NCBI RefSeq assembly: GCF_036884655.1
Contig: NC_088357.1
Span: 45,738,501-45,802,500, forward strand
Direction of reading: 5' to 3'
DNA from: Musa acuminata AAA Group
Taxonomy: Eukaryota; Streptophyta; Magnoliopsida; Zingiberales; Musaceae
DNA length: 64,000 nt
This document shows positions 15,071 to 34,398 of this stretch, piece after piece. A model generated the notes under the pieces. That model ran no database searches. It saw only the letters and a list, made by a program, of their open reading frames with translations, and was not told where the DNA came from. Positions within the stretch are counted from its first letter, which is position 1; every line of letters starts with the position of its first letter. A program made the position numbers and the translations under genes.

Positions 15071-15255
15071 ACGCTGATTGGATCCTGATCCCCACTAGAA
15101 GTCTGCCGGAGACTTCCGTTTCACGTGCTGAGGGTGTCGCGTGACTCGTTAGTAAAATAGTGGGAGCATATTAAGATAGAAGTCCATATCTTGATAGTTT
15201 ATTTCTTGCAAAATCTGCATGTTATTCATTTTTGCTACATCTTTATTTTCAGAAA

Positions 15256-16488
15256 ATGTCGTTTTCAAATCCCTTACGTGGCATACTTGATGTCAACCGC
15301 CTCACTGGTCCAAATTATACGGATTGGCTCCGTAACTTGAGAATTGTTCTCACAGCGGAGAAAATCGTGTACGTCCTTGATACAGTGATGCCTACGCCCG
15401 AAGAAGGGGCAAGCGAGGATGAGATCGCTCGCTACGTGAAGTACATTGATGACTCCACTCTTGCTCAGTGCTATATGTTGGGCTCTATGACTCCAGAGTT
15501 ACAGAGACAACATGAAAAGATGGATGCCAGATCCATTCTCCTACATGTCCGTAAATTGTTTGAGGAACAGGGAAGGACTCAACGATATGAGATATCCAAG
15601 AGCCTTTTCCGCGCTAGGATGACTGAGGGGACACCGGTTCAGAACCATGTCCTAAAGATGATTGAGTGGATAGAGAAACTCATAGGTCTAGGAATGGTCC
15701 TAGAGGATAACTTGTGTGTGGACATTGTGCTTCAATCCCTACCAGATTCCTTTTCACAGTTCATAATGAATTTTAATATGAACAAGCTTGAGGTGACTCT
15801 CCCAAAGCTCCTCAATATGTTGAGGGAGGCAGAGAGTACTATTAAGAAAGAGAAGCCAGTTTTCTACACTGGTGAGACCAGAAAGAAAAGGAAAGCAGAA
15901 AGGTCCCTTAAGAAGGGAAAGGGTAAGGGCAAACAAGGTAAAGCAAAGGTTGCTAAGAAAGACCCAACAAAGGACAAAGGCCAGTGCTTCCACTGTGGTA
16001 AAGATGGGCACTGGAAGAGAAACTGCAAAGAGTACCTTGCAGAAAGGGCGAAACAAAAGCTTGATGAAGCTTCAGGTACATTTATGATCAGTCTCCATTT
16101 GTCAGAATCTTATGATAACACATGGGTATTGGATACCGGTAGTGCTTATCATATATGCAATTCGTTGCAGGTTCTGGCAAGACCTAGGAGACTTGAGAGA
16201 GGCGAGATGGACCTCAAGATGGGTAATGGAGCAAAAGTTGCTGTAGTAGCTGTTGGCGAGGTAGCCTTACATCTGCCTAGTGGAGCTTTTATTGCATTAG
16301 ATGCATGTTATTTTGTTCCTTCTATTATCAAAAACATTATCTCCATTTCATGTTTAACAGTTAGTGGATATAAATTTGTTTTTGAGAACAATGGTTGTTC
16401 AATATTATTAGATGATAAGATCATCATGAAAGGAACATTGCATAATGGTAGACACTACTCCACATATCATGAATGTAAATGTGTCTAA
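15256..16488 (+). CDS. Element B Gag-protease ORF
   Basis: 410 codons from ATG 15256. The N-terminal half is a Copia gag ([14 protein letters not shown] near residues 13-30, UBN2-type core to about residue 200). Then comes a Lys-rich linker, a CX2CX4HX4C zinc knuckle ([14 protein letters not shown], about residues 245-258) and the aspartic protease active site LDTGS (about residues 290-300). Gag builds the virus-like particle and the protease cuts the polyprotein. In an intact Copia element this frame would continue into integrase, but here it ends at TAA 16486-16488 while integrase continues in another frame. Confidence 0.9.
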   Translation: MSFSNPLRGILDVNRLTGPNYTDWLRNLRIVLTAEKIVYVLDTVMPTPEEGASEDEIARYVKYIDDSTLAQCYMLGSMTPELQRQHEKMDARSILLHVRKLFEEQGRTQRYEISKSLFRARMTEGTPVQNHVLKMIEWIEKLIGLGMVLEDNLCVDIVLQSLPDSFSQFIMNFNMNKLEVTLPKLLNMLREAESTIKKEKPVFYTGETRKKRKAERSLKKGKGKGKQGKAKVAKKDPTKDKGQCFHCGKDGHWKRNCKEYLAERAKQKLDEASGTFMISLHLSESYDNTWVLDTGSAYHICNSLQVLARPRRLERGEMDLKMGNGAKVAVVAVGEVALHLPSGAFIALDACYFVPSIIKNIISISCLTVSGYKFVFENNGCSILLDDKIIMKGTLHNGRHYSTYHECKCV

Positions 16489-18379
16489 GAGGAAACGAGA
16501 TGAGGTGAACAGTGCATACCTGTGGCATTGTAGGCTAGGTCACATCCATGAAAGAATGATTCAAAAGTTACTAAATGATGGATATCTAGATCCATTCGAC
16601 TATATGTCTTATGCAACTTGTGAGCCTTGCATTCCTGGAAAATTAACCAACTCTCCATTTAGTGGAATTGGAGAGAGAGCCACTGAGTTGTTGGAACTCA
16701 TACATAGTGATGTATGTGGACCCATGTCAACTCATGCCATTGGAGGTTACTCCTACTTCATTATATTTACTGATGATTTCTCAAGGTATGGATATGTGTA
16801 CTTAATGAAGTACAAGTCCGAGGCCTTTGAGAAATTCAGAGAGTATAAGAATGAGGTGGAGAACCAGACTGGAAAGAGTATCAAAACTCTTCGATCAGAT
16901 CGAGGAGGTGAGTACTTAAGTACAGAGTTTACTCAGTTCCTCAAGGACCATGGGATATTATCCCAATGGACACCTCCTTACACACCTCAGCTCAATGGTG
17001 TCTCTGAAAGGAGAAATCGTACGTTATTAGATATGGTACGGTCCATGATGAGTTTCGCTGACCTACCCATCTCATTCTGGGGATATGCCCTAGAAACCGC
17101 AGCTTACCTTCTGAACAGAGTTCCAACTAAGTCGGTGGTGTCTACACCATATGAGATATGGAAAGGGAAGAAGCCTGATCTTAAAGTAGTTAAGATTTGG
17201 GGCTGCTCTGCCCATGTTAAAAGACACAACCCCGATAAGTTAGAATCAAGGACAGGGCGATGTAAATTTGTGGGATACCCCAAGGAAACTTGTGGGTATT
17301 ACTTCTATCATCTCGAGGACCAAAAGGTCTTTGTAGCTAAGAGAGCAGTGTTCCTTGAGAAGGAACACATTCTTGACGGAGACAGTGGGAGAATGATAGA
17401 ATTGAGCGAGGTTGGAGAACCAAGCTCAAGCACCACTCTACAGCCCGAGTCTGTTCAGGTATCTAATACACAAGTTTCAACTTTACGCAGGTCTGATAGA
17501 GTATCCCATCCTCCTGAGAGATATGTGGGACATATTAGAGCAGAGGATGTAGAGGATATTAATCCTCAGACCTACGAGGAGGCTATTATGAGTATAGACT
17601 CCGGGAAGTGGAAAGAAGCCATGAATTCTGAGATGGATTCTATGTACTCCAATAAGGTTTGGAACCTAGTTGATGCACCCGAAGGTATTGTACCTATCGG
17701 TTGCAAGTGGATCTTTAAGAAAAAGATCGGAGTAGATGGAAAGGTAGAGACCTATAAAGCAAGGCTAGTGGCTAAGGGGTATCGTCAAAGGCAAGGTGTT
17801 GACTACGACGAAACTTTCTCACCCGTAGCAATGCTAAAATCCATCAGAATTCTATTGGCTATTGCAGCACACTATGATTATGAGATATGGCAGATGGATG
17901 TGAAAACCGCATTCCTCAACGGGAACCTGGAGGAGGAGGTGTATATGATGCAACCTGAGGGATTCGTGTCCAAGAACTGCCCAGATAAGGTGTGTAGGTT
18001 GCTTAGATCCATTTATGGACTAAAGCAAGCTTCCCGAAGTTGGAACATAAGATTTGATGAGGCAATCAGATCTTATGACTTCGTTAAGAACGAAGATGAG
18101 CCTTGTGTATACAGAAAGGTAAGTGGGAGCGCTATTAGCTTTTTGGTGTTATATGTGGATGACATCCTCATCATTGGGAATGACATAGGAATGCTATCCA
18201 CAATAAAGGCTTGGTTATCTAGACACTTCTCCATGAAGGACTTAGGAGAAGCATCTTATATCTTGGGGATTAGAATCTATAGAGATAGATCCAAAAGGAT
18301 GCTTGGCTTGTCCCAGTCCAGGTACATAGAAACCATTGTCAAAAGGTTTGGCATGGAAAATTCCAAAGGGCAAACATGA
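16445..18379 (+). pseudogene. Element B integrase and reverse transcriptase, out of frame with Gag
   Basis: 644 codons open in a frame different from gag. In order: GAG-pre-integrase zinc finger (HCRLGH ... CEPC, residues 28-62), integrase core with the DDE residues (HSDVCG about 88, LRSDRGGEY about 155, SERRNR about 190), then reverse transcriptase with MDVKTAFLNG and the catalytic YVDD near residue 570. The frame ends abruptly at 18379, where sequence between MENSK and the RNase H region has been lost. Integrase inserts the cDNA; reverse transcriptase makes it. With both lesions the copy is unlikely to be autonomous. Confidence 0.88.
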
Positions 18380-19068
18380 ATATGATACCTTATGCCTCAG
18401 CAATAGGGTCTATCATGTATGCCATGCTATGTACTAGGCCTGATATAGCGCATGCTCTGAGTGTCACGAGCAGGTATCAGGCGGATCCAGGCTTGGAGCA
18501 CTGGAAAGCAGTAAAGTGTATCCTTAAGTACTTGAGAAGGACTAAGGATCTTTTACTGGTATATGGAGGTAATAGCCTTAAGGTTGAAGGCTTCACTGAC
18601 TCAAGTTTTCAGTCTGATGTCGATGATAGCAAGTCGAATTCAGGGTATGTGTACACCTTGAATGGAGGAGCAGTGTGCTGGAAGAGTTCCAAACAAAATA
18701 CCACTGCTGACTCGACCACAGAGGCGGAGTACATTGCTGCATTAGATGCAGCAAAGGAGGGAGTCTTGTTGAAGAAGTTCATCACAGATTTGGGAGTCGT
18801 GCCGGATAGTGAGGAGCCGATTTCCCTATATTGCGACAACAACGGGGCAATTGCTCAAGCGAAGGAACCTAGGTCTCATCAGAAATCTAAGCATGTTCTG
18901 AGGAGGTTCCACCTTATCAGAGAGATCGTGACCCGAGGAGATGTAGCAGTGGAAAGAGTTCCATCCGAAGATAACATTGCAGATCCACTAACAAAGCCAT
19001 TGTCTCAGATTGTCTTTGAGCGTCACAGGGGTCTGATGGGGATCAGACACATAGGTGATTGGCTTTAG
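18376..19068 (+). pseudogene. Element B RNase H region
   Basis: 230 codons in the gag frame, overlapping the previous ORF by an ATGA. Copia end-of-RT motif SAIGSIMYAMLCTRPDI is followed by RNase H1-type motifs: FTDSSFQSD, SGYVYTLNGGAVCWKS, TTEAEYIA, YCDNNGAI and SKHV. It ends 12 bases before the purine tract. It has been separated from the reverse transcriptase by a deletion and frame change at about 18369-18379. Confidence 0.88.
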
Positions 19069-19082
19069 GTCAAGTGGGAGAT

Positions 19083-19680
19083 TGCTAGTCATAAGTGCCC
19101 AGCAAGCCAATCACGTGAGTGATGGCACGTGTGACTTGATACAGAATCTTTTTTGCTTATTATATTTTTGGCGTATATCACTTTATAACTATTGCATAAA
19201 TGCATATGTATTGTGATGTCCTTGGATTTGTGCAATGGGAATCGGATCGTGATGAGATCACGATAATGAGATCGATTCACCTTTAAACACATATCCTAAA
19301 TAATCCCGGTCATAGGTTACTCGAGAGGGACATCGTGATAACCGGATAGACTGGTGTGCTGTATACCCGTCCATATGATGGATGCAGCTGGTCTCATAGC
19401 TGCTCGTGTAGGGACACTAGGGATACAGTACAGGTGCTCATTGGAGAATGAGTTCACTGATTGATCCGCTTACGGAATGCTGGATGGTTGATGATGCCTT
19501 ATTGTCAGACAACGATTCCGTAGTCCTAGTGGTGAATCTGGTTCTTAGACTTGAGACACCAAGGATGTCCTGTATGAGTGCTCCACTCTTTGATACCAGA
19601 CTTATAGGTTTGGCTGTTCTCAGATCTAGTACAGCTGGTCATTGGGAGTGGTAGTCGACCTTACGAGGGCTATTGAGTGT
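19083..19680 (+). repeat. Truncated 3' LTR of element B
   Basis: Matches 11884-12481 with about four differences, then stops. The junction to element A shares TGTC (19678-19681) with both partners, a 4-base microhomology. Confidence 0.9.
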
Positions 19681-19881
19681 CACTATGAGTCAAGTAACAA
19701 ACTGTTTGTTAAATAAAGAGTTTAGAAGACTATGAGTCAAGTAACAAACAGTTGTTAAATAAGGAGTTGAGAAGACTATGAGTCAAGTAACAAACAGTTT
19801 GTTGAATAAGGAGTTGAGAAGAACGAGTTCAGCAATATCTCAGAATGATTCACAAGCACTTATCTCAGAGAATATATAAAG
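19681..19881 (+). repeat. 201-bp segment of element A, right copy of the direct duplication
   Basis: Identical as read to 11683-11883. After it, element A continues without interruption into its zinc-knuckle region, so this side looks like an empty-site version of A. Confidence 0.9.
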
Positions 19882-22800
19882 GTCAAAGTCTAGAATCAGT
19901 TCACGTATGAGTAGGAGCAAGTCAAGATCAAGAAAAGATATTGTTTGCTATAACTGTAGTGAGAAAGGATATTACAAGAACCAATGTAAGCAACATAAAA
20001 AGAGCAAGAAAAATGAAAAAGAAGTGGAGTCTATAGAGTCAAAAGATAATATCACAGCTACAGTGTAGTGTGGTGATTATTTGATTTTGTCTCCTTCTAA
20101 TAATATATTTTTTGTGTATGTCAGGATCTTGAGTAGGTGATTGACATAGGTACTTCTTATCATGCTACACCACAGAGGAAGTTTTTTGCTACATACAAGT
20201 CTGAAAATTTTGGTGTTGTTAAGATGGGCAACTATGGCATAGCAGATATCATAGGCATGGGTGATATCCATTTAAAGACCAACCTTGGCTGCAAGTTGGT
20301 GCTTAAGGATGTGAGACATGTGTTTGACTTGAGGCTGAATTTAATTTCAGTTGGAAGGCTAGATGATGAAGACTATGATAGCAGATTTTACAGCGAGCAA
20401 TGAAAGCTCAGTAAGGGTTCTCTTGTTATAGCTAATGAAAAGAAATATCATACTTTATATAGGTTACAGGCTAAAGCTTATGGTGAGTAGTTAAATACTA
20501 CAGAAAAAGACTTTAACATGGAGTTGTGGCATAGGCGATTGGGACACATGAGCGAGAAGGGGCTGCAAGCTCTTTCCAAGAGAGAGGTATTGCCACACCT
20601 CAGAGGTATATATCTGAACCCTTGTATTGATTGTTTGGCTGGTAAACAACATAGAGTTTTATTTGCTAGTCCTGCTTTGTCTATAAAAATGCATACCTTA
20701 AACCATATTTATACAGATATATGTGGTCCTTTGAGGACAAAAACTCATTGTGGATCTGTTGATATTCTTGGTATAAGTGGTGCACTTTATTTTGTCAATT
20801 TTATAGATGATTTTTCCAGGAAAGTTTGGGCCTATGCTTTGAAGACTAAAGATCAGGTTATTAATGTCTTCAAAGAGTTTCATGCCAAGGTTGAAAGGGA
20901 GACAGAAAGGCAATTGAAATGCATAAGATTAGATAATGGTGGTGAGTATATATGATTATTTAATAATTATTATAGATCACATGGGATCCAACATGAGATG
21001 ACAGTTCCTAGTGCACCTCAGCATAATGCAATTGTAGAGAGGATGAACCGCACCATCATAGAAAAAATCAGATGTATGCTTTCACAGGCCAAGCTACCTA
21101 AAAGGTTTTGGGATGAGACTTTAAGGACTGCAGTTGATGTAATCAACTTATCACTATGTACAGCCCTAGATAGTAATGTTGCAGAGCATGTATGGTCAGG
21201 GAAAGATGTTTCCTACATGCATTTAAGAGTGTTTGGTTGTCGTGCATTTGCACATATTCTAGATAATGAGAGATCCAAGCTGGATGGTAAGACTAAAGAA
21301 TGTATTTTTCTTGGCTACTTATATGATCATTTTGGTTACAGGCTTTGGGATCCAGAAAAGCAGAAGGTGTTTAGAAGCAGAGACGTAGTCTTCTTTGAGG
21401 ATCAAACTTTTCAAGATTTGAAGAAGAAGACACCAGTCAATACTTCTGCAGAAGGATTACCCAATTACTCCTCCAATATATCAGGGTGATAGGGGAGATG
21501 TGCAGGAAGATAGTATAGAGCCTGATGTTGATCTACCTGCAGGACATGTTGAGCAAGAAGAAGTTGGACAGCAACTTCTCGTAGAACCTCAGTTGAGAAG
21601 TTCTTCTAGATAACGTCAACCTTCCAGAAGATACTTTATAGATTAGTATGTGATGCTTACTGATGCAGGTGAACCAGAGAGTTACCAAGAAGTAGTTGAA
21701 AGTGAGCAGAAAGAGAAGTGGTTAGTTGCTATACAGGAAGAGATGGATGCTCTTCAGAAGAACCATACTTATGATTTGGTGCTACTACCAAATGGAATGA
21801 AGGCCTTGAAGAACAAGTGAGTTTTCAGGTTGAAGACTCAAGAATATTGTTCTCAACCAAAGTACAAAGCTAGATTGGTTGCGAAAGGCTTTGGTCAAAA
21901 GAAAGGTATTGACTTTGAAGATATTTTTTCTCCTGAAAATGTCTTCTATTCGTGTTGTTCTTGGTATTGCTGCTAGCCGGGACTTGGAGGTTTAGCAGTT
22001 AGATGTGAAGACAGCTTTCCTTCATGTGGATTTGGATGAGGAAATTTATATAGAGCAACCAGAAGGCTTCAAAGTCAAATGTAAAGATAACTTTGTCTGC
22101 AAATTGAAGAAGAGTTTGTATGGGCTAAAGCAAGCTCCAAGACAGCGGTATAGAAAGTTTGATTCATTTATAACAGAAAATGGATATAAAAGAACGTCTT
22201 CAGATTATTGTGTGTACATCAAATGGTTTGGTGAGGATTTTATTATTCTATTATATTATGTTGATGACATGCTTATTCTTGGGAAAGATATGTCTAAAAT
22301 TGACAGAATAAAGAAGGAACTGAATGAGTCTTTTGCAATGAAGGACATGTGGCCAGCAAAGCAAATACTGTGTATGCAGATTTCCCATGATAGGAAAAAT
22401 AAGAAGATTTGGTTATCACAGGAGAAATATATCAAGAAGGTATTGGAAAGATTCAGTATGAGCAATGCAAAACCAGTTGGTTCTTCTCTTGCAGGTCACT
22501 TCAAGTTGTGCTCAGAACAGAGTCCGTCAAGTGATGAGGAGAAGGAGAAAATGTAAAAAGTTTCTTATGCTTCAACAGTTGGAAGTTTAATGTATGTAAT
22601 GGTATGTATGAGGCCAGACATCGCATATGCAGTTGGTGTTACTAGTAGATTTCTTGCAAATTCAAGCAAAGAGCACTAGGCAACAGTGAAGTGGATTTTA
22701 AGATATCTCAAAGGGAGCTCTAAGGTTTGTTTAAGCTTTGAAGGTGGACCACATATGTTAACAGGTTACACAAATGCAGATATGGCAAGAGATAAAGATA

Positions 22801-23264
22801 CGAAAAAGTCTACTTCAGGTTATGTACTTACTTTTGCAGGGGGAGTTGTGCCATGGTAATCCAGGTTGTAAAGGTGTATTGCTCTCTCCACCATATAAGC
22901 AAAATATATTGCTACTACAAAGATATGGAAAAAAAAATTATGGATAAAAGAATTCTTACAAGAATTGAGGTCGAAACAGAAAAATTATATGGTACAATAT
23001 GACAGCCAGAGTGTCATCCATTTGTATAAGAATCTAATGTTTTATTCCAAGTCAAAGCATATAGATGTCAGATACCATTGGATTCGAAATGTATTTGAAG
23101 AGAAGCAGTTGCAGCTTTAGAAAATTCACACAGATGACAACGGAGCAGACATGTTGACAAAGACTTTACCAAAAGAAAGACAGGAGATATGCCGACAGCT
23201 GGTCGGCATTACTTCACGTTGAGAAGTCATGAGACAGCCTCCCTTATGGGCTGAAGGGGGAGGT
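19882..23264 (+). pseudogene. Degraded pol region of Copia element A
   Basis: The remains follow Copia order. A zinc knuckle (CYNCSEKGYYKNQC) is at about 19950 and a protease-like part at 20137-20403 has the active site changed to DIGTS. A pre-integrase HRRLGH is at about 20530. Integrase covers 20690-21200 with a stop at 20953-20955 (TGA) after the DNGGEY motif. Reverse transcriptase has an open part at 22005-22556 that retains YVDDMLILG, and an RNase H remnant runs to 23160. Multiple stops and frame changes make it non-functional. Confidence 0.85.
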
Positions 23265-25835
<2,571 letters not shown>

Positions 25836-25848
25836 TGAATAAAGTCCC

Positions 25849-26498
<650 letters not shown>

Positions 26499-26506
26499 AT
26501 GCGTTC

Positions 26507-26730
26507 GACCATCGTACTCGATCTTGTTAGCCTACTATACACCACCTCGTTTAACCTTGTCAACCCATTATGCACCATCGCGCTCGACCTCATCGGCCCA
26601 TTAAGCACCATCGTGCTTGCCCCCCTCGACCCACTGTGTGTCACCACGCCTAGTTTCGTCAGCTCATTGTGTGCCACCGTGCTTGGTATAGTCAATCCAT
26701 TGAGTATCGATGTACTAGACCCAATCAGCT
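26507..26730 (+). repeat. 33-bp minisatellite, about seven diverged units
   Basis: Units start with CACCATCG or a variant and end CCCATTA/CCACTG. Read in one frame from ATG 26499, they form an 11-residue repeat of the type CTIALDLIGPL, STIVLAPLDPL, CATVLGIVNPL. The 77-codon frame has no recognised domain and no evident promoter. I treat it as a repeat, not as a gene. Confidence 0.8.
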
Positions 26731-27837
26731 AACATACACCTCTAAGATAACTTAGCCTTCATCAACCATAATATTTCCTCTAACTTATGGTATCAATAGT
26801 TAATATAAACCAAGTGTTACTTCCCAATCCATTGTTCTCCCAAACGTTGGGGGGTATGTGTTATGAAAAAAATGAAATGACATCGTATCAACACTATGTA
26901 GTTGCCACATTAACACCATGTGATTGCTACCTTAGCATCACATGGCTACCACCTCATCGTCACATGACTGACACATTAGTGACATGTGATTGATACTTCG
27001 ATGTCATATGTGGTTAACATATACCCAACATGTGTTTACATATGATTGGCACATGACCAATATCTCAGTAAATTACCTCTCCTTATTTGTATTGATCACA
27101 TAAAATAACGATTTAGAGGGTTCAGGGCTCCCTCATGTTTGTTTTGAAAGACTTTTTTCCTAATACTATTTAAGTCATTGATTGAATCTTTCAGACAAAA
27201 AAATAACTTAAGTATCAAAGTAACTTTTGTAGAGAACACCAATTTTACAAGATTCAATCTCCAGGTCGATAAGGTTCGACCTCTTCGGGAATATATAGGT
27301 TCAATGCTCTTAAGTTCAAATAAGTACAGTGTCATCAAGATTTGACTATGATAGATTAGAAGAAACCTTTGTTGGCTGGCTCTGAATCATATAATCAAAT
27401 CATGTACTAATAATATTTTTTTTAATCTCATGAATATTTTTTTATCTTTTATTGGGAAGAAGAAACGTGTATCCAAGAGGTTCGGATATAAGAAAAGATC
27501 CTAATCGTTGATCATTCAATCGATGGCGCAGAAGGCGGCTTCCAGGAATTTGTCTTAACTAAAGCAATAACTGCACTCCCGAGAAAGAGTTATATTTTGC
27601 GTCACGCTTTTGACACAACCCAGAAATCAACCCCTCGTGTCATTAGGGGAACGGGTTGCCCCCATAAGGACCCACCAATCACGAGAATGACGAGATAACT
27701 CCTGGTACATTCACAAAACACGCGATAAAAAAAACGTGGTGGTAGCGGTCACCTTAAGGCGCAGCCCACGTCGTCATCGTCTGCTTCACTGCCCCTCGAT
27801 TTGGAAAGTGAGAGAGCGGAGAGACGAAAAGAGAGCG
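26731..27837. other. Dispersed repeat copy and first promoter copy upstream of GSTU copy 6
   Basis: 26868-27330 is the second copy of the dispersed repeat at about 9610-10100. 27470-27640 contains the conserved block ATCGTTGATC...AATCGATGGCGCAG. 27660-27837 is GST promoter sequence ending in a leader GAGAGACGAAAAGAGAGCG before the stub at 27838. Confidence 0.6.
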
Positions 27838-27879
27838 ATGGAGGCGGTGGTGCTGCTGGACTTAAGGGCGATCCTGTAA
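27838..27879 (+). pseudogene. 14-codon GSTU exon-1 stub upstream of copy 6
   Basis: The frame MEAVVLLDLRAIL then TAA is the counterpart of 10353-10394, with the same junction GGGCGATCCT where exon 1 turns into promoter sequence. The complete second promoter (TATTTATA at 27963) and GSTU copy 6 follow. If transcription starts at the first promoter, this would be an upstream ORF in the leader of copy 6. Confidence 0.85.
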
Positions 27880-27962
27880 AAAGCAAGCGAGAAGAAAATC
27901 GTGGTGGTAGCGGTCACCTTAAGGCGCAGACCACATCGTCATCTTCGGCTTCACCGGCCCTC

Positions 27963-27970
27963 TATTTATA
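27963..27970 (+). promoter_or_regulatory. TATA box of GSTU copy 6
   Basis: TATTTATA 53 bases before the start codon at 28023. Confidence 0.55.
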
Positions 27971-27998
27971 GAGCGAGAGAGCGGAGAAAGAGAGATAG

Positions 27999-28909
<911 letters not shown>

Positions 28910-29842
28910 TCTGCAGTAGTAGTAGTAGTAGTGACTGTGTGTTGCATGGTGTTTGCCTTCTTTGTGTCTGATGAGATACACACTTGTTGGTGGTGTGTAT
29001 CACTTGAATAATTGCCCTCTCTGTTATCTTCTCGAGTAATAATATATCACTTCTTGGTGGTGTTATGGGGCACCTGCACCATTCTTTCATTAGAGAATAG
29101 GAAGAATTCTCTCGCTCTCTCTTAATATATAGACACTAACGTGTGCTTCATTGAAAGATTATAGATCACTTGAGTTCTACCATTAGCTTAACTCTTCCCA
29201 TCCAAGAGGAGCTCGAGTTACGTGTAAGGAAGTGGAATTGCATTATCCTTCGTTTATCAACAAAGGGCCATTTATTTTAGTGTATGATGTCACATCATAT
29301 AAATGCACGATGCATAGGTGTATCGAGGTCGAGAAGTCAAGCCATCCTTCGTTGAATTCATTCAAAGAAGAAGAAAGCCTAATCGAAATGTACTGACCAA
29401 TTCGTTCTTGTGCTCCAAGCAAGGATTGAAATGAGAAGCTGACTCACCTGTTTCTTATTCTTTTCTCTTTTTTTATCGTAAATATTTTTTGGTATTTTAT
29501 TTGGAAGAAGCAACGTGTAAGCAATAATAAAAGACTCGGATATAAGTGGTCGTTGATCGCTCAATCGACGGTGCACAAGGCAGCTTCGATGAATTGCTGT
29601 GACGCATGCGATCACCTCACTCTCGAGAGAGTTATATTTTGTTCCACTCTCTTGGTCAGTACCCAGAATGCAATCCCTCTTGTCGTTGGAGGAGAGAGTG
29701 TCGGCCACTGGGACCCATGAATAACGAGGGAGATGGGTGACGGAATGGTACGTTCAGCACGATCCGGTAAAACACGCGCGAAAGAAAGTCGAGGCGGTTG
29801 CGGTGGTCTGCCACATCGCCATTTTCTGCGTCATTGCCCCTC
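28910..29842. other. 3' flank of copy 6 and promoter region of copy 7
   Basis: 28910-29110 is GST-type 3' flank. 29276-29310 holds the GATGTCACATCATATAAATGC block and 29548-29580 the TCGTTGATC...AATCGACGG block. No other gene. Confidence 0.6.
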
Positions 29843-29850
29843 TATTTAAT
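29843..29850 (+). promoter_or_regulatory. TATA box of GSTU copy 7
   Basis: TATTTAAT 52 bases before the start codon at 29902. Confidence 0.55.
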
Positions 29851-29856
29851 GAGTGA

Positions 29857-30630
<774 letters not shown>

Positions 30631-30886
30631 TGAAGAAAGTCCCGTCTGTATGTAATAAAATAAAATCAAGACAATTATTCATAAATATTATTGATGAGAT
30701 ACATCTTTGACTTATGTTGGCTGTCACCGGAGAAAAGGAAATAACTAAAATTTGAAGAGGACGATGAAGCAAACAAAGGAGGTATTTTATTCAGCAACCA
30801 CAAGGAAGTAGGTGGAAGACAACGATAATTTCCAATTGATCCAACTGTGGCCACAAACACGACACACAAACATCAAACCACAAGGC

Positions 30887-33374
<2,488 letters not shown>

Positions 33375-33395
33375 TCACTCTCTAGTCTTTGGGAG

Positions 33396-33404
33396 CTTAT
33401 ATAG
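33396..33404 (-). promoter_or_regulatory. TATA box of GSTU copy 9
   Basis: Minus-strand CTATATAAG, about 50 bases before the start codon at 33347. Confidence 0.6.
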
Positions 33405-33601
33405 AGGTGGTACGTTCGTGTAGTCTGCTTTGTAAGACGTGCATGCACATAAAATAGGCTTCGTGTCAACGATCTGTTCTGATGTGGGGATCCAATTCCA
33501 ATGGCGATCTCTTGGAAGATCCAAGATCTGCTTAGGAAATGGCTAAGGAAACGTGTCATGGCTTGCATCAGAGACAGAGAAGCTGTTTATATAAATGGCT
33601 A

Positions 33602-33628
33602 AGAGAGAGAGAGAGAGAGAGAGAGAGA
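33602..33628. repeat. (GA)n microsatellite
   Basis: About 13 GA units upstream of GSTU copy 9. Confidence 0.9.
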
Positions 33629-34398
33629 AGCTTCCAAATGCAAATAACAAGAAGAAAACATTGGGGTGCTCGATCTTTCCTAATGTGAGCTGCTACCCAA
33701 AACACTAATCAATCATAGGAGAGATCTTAAACATGGATTCTTTGTTGTCATTGCTTACGCATGCGATGAACAAGTTTGATTTCTTATTATTAGTGCTATT
33801 ATTATAATTATCCTGTGTATGTTAACATTGATCTAAGATCAAGTTTGTTCCTGTCATCCATTCTATTATGTAAGGTTATACTTAGGAATAATCCTTTTGT
33901 TAATCATCCATTCTATTAGTTTGTTCTTTGACAAATTCCATTGGAAACTGCTCTCTGTAGATGAACCTGTCTCAACCATTCAATCTTCTCCATCTTCTGC
34001 AAACGTCATTAAACCAGTATCTAACATCCCCCTAAACATAGAAGTCAAAGTCAAACTGAACATTCTATAAATAAGTCAACCCCCTAACTGCCTCAGAAGA
34101 AGTCCAAATCTATCATCAATTGTCCATCACAAAATACTTGTAACAAAAGAACACATAAATTACACACAGGGAACGCAGATGAAACCTTGAAGTGAGAAGG
34201 GAGGAGGAGAACAGAAAGGCCTCCCTCTTCCTTGTTTGCTGGTAGACAGATGTGCTACGATTATATTAAGTATACCAATCTCTTGTCTTTTCTCCAACCA
34301 TAAGGTACCATTGAAGGCTTTTTCTTTCTTCTGTCTCTCTCTAGATTCAACAGTAGAAGAGTTTTCATCTTCTTTCTCCATCAGAATTTGCTGCAGAT
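33629..34398. other. Intergenic and probable promoter of the coiled-coil gene
   Basis: No coding feature recognised. The last 100 bases (TCTGTCTCTCTCTAGATTCAAC and following) look like a plant 5' UTR. Confidence 0.45.

Larger units (their letters stand above)
11884..19680 (+). mobile_element. Copia element B (young), nested in element A, truncated 3' LTR
   Basis: The 5' LTR is 11884-13379. The primer-binding site TGGTATCAGAGCC is at 13381-13393. A long leader, gag-protease, integrase-reverse transcriptase and RNase H follow, then the purine tract AAGTGGGAGA and a 3' LTR that stops after 598 bases. The available LTR overlap shows only about three or four differences in roughly 598 bases, so the insertion is recent. 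Coding lesions are a frame change near 16450-16488 and a deletion at about 18369. The family is Copia by domain order and the YVDD reverse-transcriptase motif. Confidence 0.93.
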
